The translations under genes and the position numbers were made by a program. Shown one piece after another: positions 9,606-17,187 of a stretch of 64,000 bases of DNA. The DNA is from JANPLN01 sp043757265 (lineage in GTDB: Bacteria; Bdellovibrionota; Bdellovibrionia; Bdellovibrionales; JAGQZY01), in the NCBI GenBank assembly GCA_043757265.1, contig JAYUQP010000040.1, positions 124,001 through 188,000 on the forward strand, written 5' to 3'. Each line of letters starts with the position of its first letter. Position 1 is the first letter of the stretch. The notes beneath the pieces are model-generated. The model did not search any database, was not told where the DNA came from, and saw only the letters and a list, made by a program, of their open reading frames with translations.

Positions 9606-10563
9606 GAAACCACTTCACTGTTTTTTGGAGGCCTTCATCGATTTTAAATTGCGCTGAGTAATTAAGATGACGAATGGCGCGTTCGATATTCGCTAATGAA
9701 TGGCGAATATCGCCGTCGCGAAAATCTCTATAAATAGGACTTTCCTGCTTTACAGGCTCGTTCTTACTAATCTCAGCTTTCAGCTTGTAAAATAATTCGG
9801 TGAGCGTGGTTTTGTCACCACAAGCGATATTGTAAATATCTGGCGATTTTTCGTTTTGTTCGTGCTGCTCAATCAGCATGTTCGCAGCGACAACATTTTT
9901 AACGTAACAAAAGTCCCTTGATGTTTCACCGTCGCCAAAAATTTCTACTGGCATTCCATTTCGAAGCGCGTGGGTCCATTTCGGAATCACGGCCGAGTAG
10001 GCACTGTCGGCCCGTTGCCGCTCGCCAAAAACGTTAAAATACCGAACACCGGTGATTTGCATGGACGAGTGCCGTCGCATCAGTTTTGCGTAGAGCTCAT
10101 TGTGTTTTTTCGAAATTGCGTAAGGTGAAAGACAGGATCCAACCGTATCTTCCATTTTTGGGAGGTGAAGATCATCCCCATAAACCGAGCTCGATGAAGC
10201 ATAGATTAATTTTCGAACTTTATTTTCGATAGATGAATGCACTACGTTTAGAAAGCCCGTTGCATTAGAATTGTGAAAGTCTAAAGGGCTTTTGAAAGAT
10301 CGTGGCACGGAACCCAGAGCAGCCTGGTGGAATACCACATCTATGTCCTTTGTAAATTTTGAGCACGCTTGCAAATCCCGAGTGTCCGCTTCGACAAATT
10401 CAAAATTTCCTTTGGCTTGAGCTAAATTTTTTAAATACTGGATGTTCGAAGTAAGGCCATTTGATAGATTATCGATTCCTACAACGGAGTGACCTTGCCG
10501 TACGAGCTCTTCTGCCAGATGAGAACCGATAAAGCCTGCCGCACCGGTGACTAAGTACCTCAT
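9592..10563 (-). CDS. NAD-dependent UDP-sugar 4-epimerase (UDP-GlcNAc/GlcNAcA type)
   Basis: An extended short-chain dehydrogenase of 323 residues. The NAD-binding glycine motif is GAAGFIGSH near the N-terminus, the catalytic SSSSVYG and YAISK (YxxxK) motifs follow, and GDGETSRDFCYV is typical of sugar-nucleotide epimerases. The mix most resembles WbpP/TviC enzymes, which epimerise UDP-GlcNAc or UDP-GlcNAcA at C4. It lies six bases after a UDP-sugar 6-dehydrogenase gene; together they would supply UDP-N-acetylgalactosaminuronic acid or a close relative for surface polysaccharide. Substrate assignment is inferred from the pairing. Confidence 0.88.
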   Translation of the reverse strand: MRYLVTGAAGFIGSHLAEELVRQGHSVVGIDNLSNGLTSNIQYLKNLAQAKGNFEFVEADTRDLQACSKFTKDIDVVFHQAALGSVPRSFKSPLDFHNSNATGFLNVVHSSIENKVRKLIYASSSSVYGDDLHLPKMEDTVGSCLSPYAISKKHNELYAKLMRRHSSMQITGVRYFNVFGERQRADSAYSAVIPKWTHALRNGMPVEIFGDGETSRDFCYVKNVVAANMLIEQHEQNEKSPDIYNIACGDKTTLTELFYKLKAEISKNEPVKQESPIYRDFRDGDIRHSLANIERAIRHLNYSAQFKIDEGLQKTVKWFLAIP

Positions 10564-10568
10564 CAGAG

Positions 10569-11888
10569 CTAAGCTTTCACAAGGTTGGAAGCAGAATGCT
10601 TGTAACGACCGCGGGTATCAATAACGACTTTACTGTGTTTTAGAATCAAGTCGTAATCAAAATCGTCATGGTCTGTGGCTACAATTACACCGTCATACTT
10701 TAATAAATTCTCAGCAGTAATGGAAATGCTATGCAAATCGAGCTTTAGCTTTCGCATCGGCCGAAATATCGGAACATAGGGGTCTGAATAATCAACTTCG
10801 GCACCTTTGGCTTTTAGCCCAATAAGTAATTCTATAGCTGGGGATTCGCGCATGTCGTCCACATTTTTTTTATAAGCTACACCAAGAAGCAAAAACTTTA
10901 AGTTTTTTAGCGCCAAGCCACGCTCATTGTAGGCTTCGGAAATTTTATTGATCACCCACGTCGGCATATCCGTGTTGACCTCCCCAGCCAGCTCGACAAA
11001 ACGAGTGTTCACGTTATATTCGCGAGCCTTCCAAGTGAGATAGAATGGATCGATGGGAATGCAGTGCCCGCCCCAACCAGGACCAGGATAGTATGCTGTA
11101 AAACCAAATGGTTTTGTGGATGCAGCAGCGATCACTTCGTGAATATCAATTCCCATTTTATCAGCCACAATTTTCATTTCATTCACCAAGCCAATATTTA
11201 CAGCGCGATGAATATTTTCCAAAAGTTTTACCATCTCTGCCGTCTTCGTCGACGAAACAGGTACAACCGTGTCGACCACTGCGCTGTAAAGTTGCACCCC
11301 GTGCTTTAAACAATTTTCTGTCCAGCCACCACAAACTTTGGGTATGGTTTTGGTAGTAAATTTGGCGTTACCTGGATCTTCACGCTCGGGACTGTAGATC
11401 ACATAAAAATCAATTCCAATTTGGAAACCCTTTTCTTTTATCTTCGGAACAATGAGGTCCTCTGTTGTGCCGGGATACGTGGTGCTCTCCAGACTGAGTA
11501 TTTGATTTTTTCGAAGATAGTCTCCAATTTGCGTCATAGTTTTACTTATGTAACTCAAGTCGGGAACACGATTTTTATCTAGCGGTGTGGGTACACAAAT
11601 AATAATGGCGTCCGTTTCAGAAATATGTCGAAAATCCGTGGTAGGCGTAAAACCTTTTTTTAATGCAGCCTGAATTTCGGCGGGTGGAATGTGAGCAATG
11701 TAGCTTTGCCCTTCCCGTAACTGAACCACTTTTTTTTCATCGATATCGAGGCCAATGACTTTGAAGCCTTCGTGGCAAAATCGTTGCACCAACGGAAGCC
11801 CCACATAGCCGAGTCCAATAATCCCGATGACGGCTGATTTGTTTTTGATTTTTTCGTGTAACACGCGTGCGCCCTCTCGATACTCCAC
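10569..11888 (-). CDS. Nucleotide-sugar 6-dehydrogenase (WbpA/TviB type)
   Basis: A 439-residue UDP-glucose/GDP-mannose dehydrogenase family protein. The N-terminal NAD-binding motif is IGIIGLGYVGLPL, followed by CVPTPLD, ESTTYPGTTED and the catalytic cysteine in GPGWGGHCIPIDP. The C-terminal UDP-binding domain contains GVAYKKNVDDMRESPA. Subfamily features (GGHCIPIDPFY, long central helix) fit UDP-GlcNAc 6-dehydrogenases rather than UDP-glucose dehydrogenase. It is followed after six bases by the 4-epimerase gene, so the two enzymes are probably sequential in making a UDP-hexosaminuronic acid. Confidence 0.9.
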   Translation of the reverse strand: MEYREGARVLHEKIKNKSAVIGIIGLGYVGLPLVQRFCHEGFKVIGLDIDEKKVVQLREGQSYIAHIPPAEIQAALKKGFTPTTDFRHISETDAIIICVPTPLDKNRVPDLSYISKTMTQIGDYLRKNQILSLESTTYPGTTEDLIVPKIKEKGFQIGIDFYVIYSPEREDPGNAKFTTKTIPKVCGGWTENCLKHGVQLYSAVVDTVVPVSSTKTAEMVKLLENIHRAVNIGLVNEMKIVADKMGIDIHEVIAAASTKPFGFTAYYPGPGWGGHCIPIDPFYLTWKAREYNVNTRFVELAGEVNTDMPTWVINKISEAYNERGLALKNLKFLLLGVAYKKNVDDMRESPAIELLIGLKAKGAEVDYSDPYVPIFRPMRKLKLDLHSISITAENLLKYDGVIVATDHDDFDYDLILKHSKVVIDTRGRYKHSASNLVKA

Positions 11889-11975
11889 AAGTTAGGCTTT
11901 GAGCATTACGAATACAACCGCACATTTTGCACAGCGTCATTAAACTATGTTATAAAGTTGTGTCATAAATTTACG

Positions 11976-12749
11976 TCAAAAGTTCGCGTTATGAGTCGCA
12001 TGGGTGTCGGTCACTCGTTTGCGTATCGCTGAAATGGTGGACGCCGATTTCGGCTGGTAAAAATACCAAATATTAAAATAAAAAATATACCAAACCGCCT
12101 CGAGCCCGTCTTTAAAAGTAACCTTTTTGCCTTCGTCGTAGGTGCGGCCGTAGTACGAGATGGGAACTTCGTACACACGGGCCGACACTTTGCTCACGAG
12201 GGCCGTGATTTCGATCTCCATCCCAAAGCCGTGAGCGGTGAGGCCCATGTCCTTTATGATGTGCGTGCGAAACGCTTTGTAACCGGTTTCGATGTCGGTC
12301 ATGTTGAGGTTTGTGAAAAGGTTGGATAAAAACGTTAAAAATTTATTGGCAAGGTAATGGTAAAAATAAAGTACGCGAGATTCTTTGCGCACTAAAAACC
12401 GGCTGCCATATACAACGTCGGCCTTGCCCGTCAGGATAGGAGCGAGCACCGCAGGAATTTCTTCGGGGTTGTATTCCAAATCCGCATCTTGGATTATGCA
12501 AACGTCACTTGTGGCTTGTTGAAGGGCAGTTTGAATGGCCGCGGTTTTCCCTTTGTTTGCGGAGTGAAAAAAGCTTTTGACCCGTGGATGGCTGTAACTT
12601 TTTAAAAATTCCGTGGTGCCATCGGTAGAACCGTCGTCAACCACGATGATCTCCGTGATCAGCTCTACTTCGAGAAGTTTATGGATTACTTGCGAAATTG
12701 TGCGAGACTCGTTGTAGGCTGCGACTAAAACACTGACAGTTAATGGCAT
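11976..12749 (-). CDS. Family 2 glycosyltransferase (DPM-like)
   Basis: A glycosyltransferase with VSVLVAAYNES at the start of the fold, VVDDGSTDGTTEF, QDADLEYNP (metal-binding DxD) and the ETGYKAFR and PISYYGRTYDEGKK segments typical of polyprenyl-phosphate sugar transferases. I place the start at the ATG at 12749, giving MPLTVSVLV and 257 residues; a longer frame to 12896 would add a non-homologous extension running into the divergent antiporter gene. It is probably the first gene of the minus-strand unit leading to the dehydrogenase, epimerase and acyltransferase. Confidence 0.85.
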   Translation of the reverse strand: MPLTVSVLVAAYNESRTISQVIHKLLEVELITEIIVVDDGSTDGTTEFLKSYSHPRVKSFFHSANKGKTAAIQTALQQATSDVCIIQDADLEYNPEEIPAVLAPILTGKADVVYGSRFLVRKESRVLYFYHYLANKFLTFLSNLFTNLNMTDIETGYKAFRTHIIKDMGLTAHGFGMEIEITALVSKVSARVYEVPISYYGRTYDEGKKVTFKDGLEAVWYIFYFNIWYFYQPKSASTISAIRKRVTDTHATHNANF

Positions 12750-12840
12750 CCGTTCACTGTAATGACGTTTTCCGAGATGTGTCAATCCACAGGAATTAAA
12801 CCTCTTTGCCAGGCGAGTGTGAGCCGGTAAACTCGAAAGC

Positions 12841-14145
12841 ATGAAACCAACCTCCCTCGAGCTCATTGCTGCCAGTTTATTTATAGTCGCCATCATCCAT
12901 ACCTTTTCGGCGGGACTCTTTCAAAAATGGGCCCGCGAATACTCTAGTGGCTCCGCAGGTGAAAACCTCTGCCATTTACTGGGCGAAGTCGAAGCAGTCT
13001 TTGGAATTTGGGCCGCAGTGTTTTTAGGTTGTTATAGTTATTTAGAGGGCTTTGCCATTTACGAGTATAGCAAGCTTGTTGGCGGAGCGCTTTTTTACTT
13101 AGAATCGCAAAATTTTTCTGAGCCGCTGTTTGTGTTTGTGATCATGTGCATGGCGGGAACGAGGCCCGTTGTGATGCTGGCGGAGATGTGCATCGAGAGA
13201 GCATCGAGAATTCTTCCGTTTCCGCGAAAAATGGCGTTCTTTATTTCAGCTCTCATCATCGGGCCCATTCTAGGTTCTCTCATCACCGAGCCCGCTGCCA
13301 TGACGGTCACTGCCATGATTTTGCTAAACCTCTTTTTTAAGCAGCCCATGTCGGAGCGATTTAGATATGCAACCATTGGATTGCTATTTGTAAATGTATC
13401 GGCGGGCGGAACTCTCACCCACTTTGCCGCACCTCCGGTGTTGATGGTGGCCGCAAAATACGGCTGGGGCGTGGAGCATATGTTTTTTAACTTTGGATGG
13501 AAAGCGATTATAGCAATCTTAATCTCCACCGTGCTGTACGCTTTTATTTTTCGCAAAGAGCTATCAAAGCCCTTACCTCAGCGCAAATCTCCAACGAAAC
13601 TTTTGTGCCTGCCCTGGTGGATGTACTTAGTGCACCTGATGTTTCTAGCAGGGGTCGTGTTAACGGCCCATCATCCTGTATTTTTTGTGGGATTGTTCTT
13701 ATTCTTTATCGGCTTTGTCACTGTGACGAAAGAATACCAAGATGAACTTAAGCTGAAAGAGTCGCTCATGGTTGGATTTTTTCTTGGCGGCCTTATTGTT
13801 TTAGGTTCCATGCAAAAATGGTGGCTTCAGGAACTTTTAGTGAGTCTGAGTGACGTTGTGCTGTTCTTTGGAGCTACCGGGCTTACAGCCATCACGGACA
13901 ATGCGGCTTTAACCTATTTGGGATCGCTGGTGAATTTATCCGACACTGCCAAATACTATCTCGTCGCGGGCGCCGTCTCAGGTGGTGGGTTGACCGTGAT
14001 TGCCAATGCACCAAACCCCGCAGGCTACGGAATTTTAAAAGAGTCTTTCGTTGACGGAGTGATCAACCCGTTGTCACTTTTTGTAGCAGCATTACCGCCA
14101 ACCATTATAGTTTGTGTGTGCTATTTATTTCTACCGTCTTGGTAG
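12841..14145 (+). CDS. Putative Na+/H+ antiporter family membrane protein
   Basis: A 434-residue protein with about eleven hydrophobic helices. The segments SLITEPAAMTVTAM, GGTLTHFAAPPVLMVA, ITDNAALTYLGSL and TVIANAPNPAGYGIL are characteristic of the ion-transporter-fold family annotated as putative Na+/H+ antiporters; the paired TEPA/TDNA motifs in the two halves suggest the inverted-repeat topology of the wider ArsB/NhaD group. It presumably exports Na+ at the inner membrane. It is divergent from the glycosyltransferase gene and is followed immediately by a long inverted repeat. Confidence 0.8.
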   Translation: MKPTSLELIAASLFIVAIIHTFSAGLFQKWAREYSSGSAGENLCHLLGEVEAVFGIWAAVFLGCYSYLEGFAIYEYSKLVGGALFYLESQNFSEPLFVFVIMCMAGTRPVVMLAEMCIERASRILPFPRKMAFFISALIIGPILGSLITEPAAMTVTAMILLNLFFKQPMSERFRYATIGLLFVNVSAGGTLTHFAAPPVLMVAAKYGWGVEHMFFNFGWKAIIAILISTVLYAFIFRKELSKPLPQRKSPTKLLCLPWWMYLVHLMFLAGVVLTAHHPVFFVGLFLFFIGFVTVTKEYQDELKLKESLMVGFFLGGLIVLGSMQKWWLQELLVSLSDVVLFFGATGLTAITDNAALTYLGSLVNLSDTAKYYLVAGAVSGGGLTVIANAPNPAGYGILKESFVDGVINPLSLFVAALPPTIIVCVCYLFLPSW

Positions 14146-14150
14146 ATACC

Positions 14151-14222
14151 TTGTCCGGTGCCAGGTCCTGTTTGTGTCCGGATCGTAACATCCGGATACA
14201 AACAGGACCTGGCACCGGACAA
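14151..14222. repeat. 33-bp inverted repeat forming a 72-base cruciform or hairpin
   Basis: The left arm (14151-14183, starting TTGTCCGGTGCCAGG) and right arm (14190-14222) are reverse complements over 33 bases with a single mismatch that would still pair as G-U in RNA. The loop is six bases (CGTAAC). There is no T-tract on either side, so it is not a standard intrinsic terminator. It lies six bases after the antiporter stop codon and may act as an mRNA end-stabiliser, a REP-type element or a miniature mobile element. Confidence 0.9.
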
Positions 14223-14287
14223 GAATAGTTTGTCTGCACTCCTATTCTCTGACATCGTGTTAGGTACTAATTTTAACAGGAGAAATG

Positions 14288-14737
14288 ATGAAATATTTAA
14301 TAATGATGATAGTAGCGACGGTTGCGATTTCGTGTGCGCATAAACACGATGGTGCGAAAACAGAGTGTACTGATTGTGCAAAGCATGATTCTGCAGACAA
14401 AGCCCACGAGTGCACGTCTTGCGACGCTCACAAAAATGGTCACGGGTCTGTAACAACTCCCGAAGCCCCAACATTTATGTTAGCGGGTGATATGGTCACT
14501 CAGAAAATTTCGCAAGAAGAGTTTGCAACTCTTTACACGAAGAATAAAGAAAAGCTCGGCAAAAAATGCACAACACCAGCGGCTACTTATTGTGGAAAGA
14601 CCACAAAAGACATGATGGTTTCAGAAACCGAAGCCAGCTGCTTATGGACCAAAGTTTTCCGCAGCACACGCGAGTCTCTTCCAGGACTTGATGGTTCTTC
14701 TTGCGCAAAAATGTACAAAGGTTTTGTTAAGAAGTAA
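14288..14737 (+). CDS. Small Cys/His-rich lipoprotein
   Basis: A 149-residue exported protein of unknown family. The N-terminus MKYLIMMIVATVAISCAHK is a lipoprotein signal peptide whose lipobox cysteine is residue 16. Just after it is a segment rich in Cys, His, Asp and Lys containing CTDCAKH and CTSCDAH (two CxxC units), which could bind metal. The rest is a small globular domain with further cysteines. I chose the second of two adjacent ATG codons because AGGAG lies five bases before it. The next gene is convergent. Confidence 0.75.
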   Translation: MKYLIMMIVATVAISCAHKHDGAKTECTDCAKHDSADKAHECTSCDAHKNGHGSVTTPEAPTFMLAGDMVTQKISQEEFATLYTKNKEKLGKKCTTPAATYCGKTTKDMMVSETEASCLWTKVFRSTRESLPGLDGSSCAKMYKGFVKK

Positions 14738-14741
14738 TCGG

Positions 14742-15782
14742 TTATCGTTTTAGTCCAATGTGGCGCTCGACTCTTTCGTCAATAATAAGATCGGGCGCTC
14801 CAGAGTCCTTTAAAGCTCGGGGAATGAGCGTCTTTGAATTTGAAAAATTAATGAAAATTGTTTTTCTAAAGTACGGTGGAAGAAAAGGCTTAAGCCCTTC
14901 CCGAAAAGAGTCACTGATCACCCAAATCACCTGGGTGGCGGCAGGATTTTCGTACACAGAATAATCTGTCTCTTGAATCAAAGGTTCCTTGCAACAGGTT
15001 TCCGCAAGTCGAATCTCTTGCATCTGATTTGTTTTTTCAAGTTTGTATCCAACCCATTCATCAAGACCACTGAACATCCTAAAAATATCAGACGGCGGCC
15101 CCTGTGCAGTTGTCGTGACCATAGCGGGTAACGGCTGGATGTTTACAGAAAGCAACTCGTTCACAGCCCGGAGTATCCTCAAATGCCCACTGTGCGCGCC
15201 CCATGAATTCCAATGAGTGTCCGCTTTATGAAAAGTATATCGCCCTGGCGGTTCCCCCAACGCGAGATCTTCGAGGAACAAAACGTGCGATGCATCTTCG
15301 GGTTTCAGTAGCGCCAGAATTTGCTTTATGTTTTTCGATTCAGTCTTGCGGTAATTGAGAAACAAGTGATTGGTAAGTTCTGGATAGAGAGTCTCTTTGT
15401 TTGGAATGATGACCAATAAATATTTTGCATCGAATCCATAAGGCTTTTTTATCGAAAGTGGAATGTGCGACACCCAATAGTCGATTGCTTTTTGGTTTGA
15501 AATACCAAAAAAATCATTTTTCGCATTATCTTCATCTTCGGGAAGGTAAAATAACCAATTGTTTTTCCCAAGGTGAATATTCCCTACGTTTTTTTGTCCA
15601 AGAATTTGCACTTGAAAAAAACTATTCCCGTGACGTGCTATTTTACGGACGGGAAAATCATTCTTTATGTAATCTCTAAATCCATTAGCTGGTTTGTTTG
15701 CCAAACACATTGCAAGTGCCACGATTATCGGACTTGCGATAAGGCTGATGTAAAGTAGGGTAAATAGTTTGTATCTTGCCAT
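14742..15782 (-). CDS. AlgJ/AlgX-like SGNH-family O-acetylation protein
   Basis: A 346-residue protein with one N-terminal membrane anchor (residues 5-27) and a periplasmic domain. The motif KADTHWNSWGA corresponds to the DTHW segment of AlgJ/AlgX, and VISDSFREGL carries the SGNH-type serine. GKNNWLFYLPED is the conserved entry strand of the family. These proteins work with a membrane-bound AlgI-type transferase to acetylate polysaccharide in the periplasm. It follows the MBOAT gene by five bases, so the two form an acetylation module. Confidence 0.85.
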   Translation of the reverse strand: MARYKLFTLLYISLIASPIIVALAMCLANKPANGFRDYIKNDFPVRKIARHGNSFFQVQILGQKNVGNIHLGKNNWLFYLPEDEDNAKNDFFGISNQKAIDYWVSHIPLSIKKPYGFDAKYLLVIIPNKETLYPELTNHLFLNYRKTESKNIKQILALLKPEDASHVLFLEDLALGEPPGRYTFHKADTHWNSWGAHSGHLRILRAVNELLSVNIQPLPAMVTTTAQGPPSDIFRMFSGLDEWVGYKLEKTNQMQEIRLAETCCKEPLIQETDYSVYENPAATQVIWVISDSFREGLKPFLPPYFRKTIFINFSNSKTLIPRALKDSGAPDLIIDERVERHIGLKR

Positions 15783-15787
15783 AGAAA

Positions 15788-17155
15788 TTAAAACCTAAAG
15801 TAAATGAAGGGGTTGTACTCTTGTCCGCACAGCACGATACAGGAAATTAAAAAGACACCGGCAGACCAAAAATGATTTTTTCGGTCGAGTTTGTAAACCA
15901 CTGGGGTGCAGAACAAAACAGCCAGCAAAAAATAAACGTAAAAATGCGGGGTACTAAGTAACCTAAAAGTGTCGCTCGAAATAAACGGGCCGTTCAAGCC
16001 AGCCATGCTCGAGTACATTGCGCGTATTTGTTGGTAGGATTCGGCACGAAAAATAACCCAACTTAGTACTATAATGATGAGCGCGTAGGTGTGCTGGATC
16101 CAATCTGGAAAACGAAAGGAAACTTTTGAGGTGGCAATGCGCTCGAAAATAAGAAAAAAACCATGGTAACAACCCCACATAAAGAATGTGACGTTGGCTC
16201 CATGCCAAAGCCCACAGAGCATAAAGACTAACAAAAGATTTCGATACTCCTTGAAAACGCCATGTTTGCTGCCACCAAGTGGAATATATAAATAATCTCG
16301 AAACCATTGGGAAAGCGTGATGTGCCAGCGCCGCCAGAAATCTTTGATACTTCGAGCGAGATAGGGAGCATTGAAATTCTCTGGAAGTTCTATGCCGAAC
16401 AATTTTCCAAGTCCGATCGCCATGTCCGAGTAACCAGAAAAATCAAAATATATTTGAAGCGTGTATGTGCATGCGGCAATCCAAGCGAGAGCGGTGTCCA
16501 AACGACTGCTGTCCAGTGTAAATAACATATCGGCGTAATATCCTAGGGGATTCGCAATAATGACTTTTTTTCCAAGACCCAGTGAAAAACGCCGAAAGCC
16601 CTCGGCTGCTTGTTCCCAACTGTGCGTCCTATTTTCAAGTTGTCTTTTTAGATCTTTATACCGAATGATGGGCCCAGCAACCAAATGCGGAAAAAAAGTA
16701 ATAAACGCCCAATAATCGATAAACCTGCGCGTGGCCTTAATGTCTCCGCGATAGACATCAATGATATAGCTCATCGACTCAAAAGTGTAAAAACTGATAC
16801 CGATGGGCAGTATAACATTGGTGAATGGATTGTATTTAAAGTAAAATAACAGTCCCATATTAGAAACAATAGAAACACTCAATAGGTAGAAAAGAAAATT
16901 TGCGCTCGGGGCATTCTTTTTTTGCTCACGCTCCATCAACAAGGCCACAAAGTAATCAGTGAGGCCAACGAGCAGCATCACCCAAAAAAACTTTTTTTCT
17001 CCGGTGATATAGAAATATAAGCTTGCAGCAAACAGGACAAAGTTGAGAGCGTTAAAAACCGTTCGTCGACCTTTAAAAATTAAATGTGTTGTAAAATAAA
17101 GTGCCAATACGATTGGCAAAAACACAAAAATAAAAAAAAGCGAACTAAAAACCAT
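15788..17155 (-). CDS. MBOAT-family membrane O-acyltransferase (AlgI/DltB-like)
   Basis: A 455-residue polytopic protein. MVFSSLFFIFVFLPIVLALYF is the family N-terminus, and LPIGISFYTFESMSYIIDVYRG, FFPHLVAGPI, FDFSGYSDMAIGLGKLFG, FWRRWHITLSQWFRDYLYIPLGG and MLCGLWHGANVTF, with the active-site histidine in GLWHG, are all present. AlgI-type proteins pass acetyl groups across the inner membrane to AlgJ/AlgX partners for polysaccharide O-acetylation; such a partner gene follows immediately. No alginate polymerase genes are nearby, so the target polymer is unknown. Confidence 0.92.
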   Translation of the reverse strand: MVFSSLFFIFVFLPIVLALYFTTHLIFKGRRTVFNALNFVLFAASLYFYITGEKKFFWVMLLVGLTDYFVALLMEREQKKNAPSANFLFYLLSVSIVSNMGLLFYFKYNPFTNVILPIGISFYTFESMSYIIDVYRGDIKATRRFIDYWAFITFFPHLVAGPIIRYKDLKRQLENRTHSWEQAAEGFRRFSLGLGKKVIIANPLGYYADMLFTLDSSRLDTALAWIAACTYTLQIYFDFSGYSDMAIGLGKLFGIELPENFNAPYLARSIKDFWRRWHITLSQWFRDYLYIPLGGSKHGVFKEYRNLLLVFMLCGLWHGANVTFFMWGCYHGFFLIFERIATSKVSFRFPDWIQHTYALIIIVLSWVIFRAESYQQIRAMYSSMAGLNGPFISSDTFRLLSTPHFYVYFLLAVLFCTPVVYKLDRKNHFWSAGVFLISCIVLCGQEYNPFIYFRF

Positions 17156-17187
17156 TTTTGGTGTTTAACAAGCTTCGTTAGCCTTGT

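Noticed and set aside
12750..12896. Longer glycosyltransferase reading frame up to 12896
   Set aside because: It would overlap the start of the divergent antiporter gene and adds a non-homologous segment before the conserved VSVLVAAYNES start.
13095..13556. 153-codon minus-strand frame inside the antiporter gene
   Set aside because: It is wholly antisense to a conserved membrane-protein gene, has no recognisable domain and its composition follows the opposite-strand codons.
14151..14222. CRISPR repeat
   Set aside because: There is only one inverted unit and no regularly spaced direct repeats or cas genes in the window.
14121..14474. 117-codon minus-strand frame across the inverted repeat and lipoprotein gene
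   Set aside because: It reads through the hairpin and the antisense of a lipoprotein with a clear signal peptide; no ribosome binding site.
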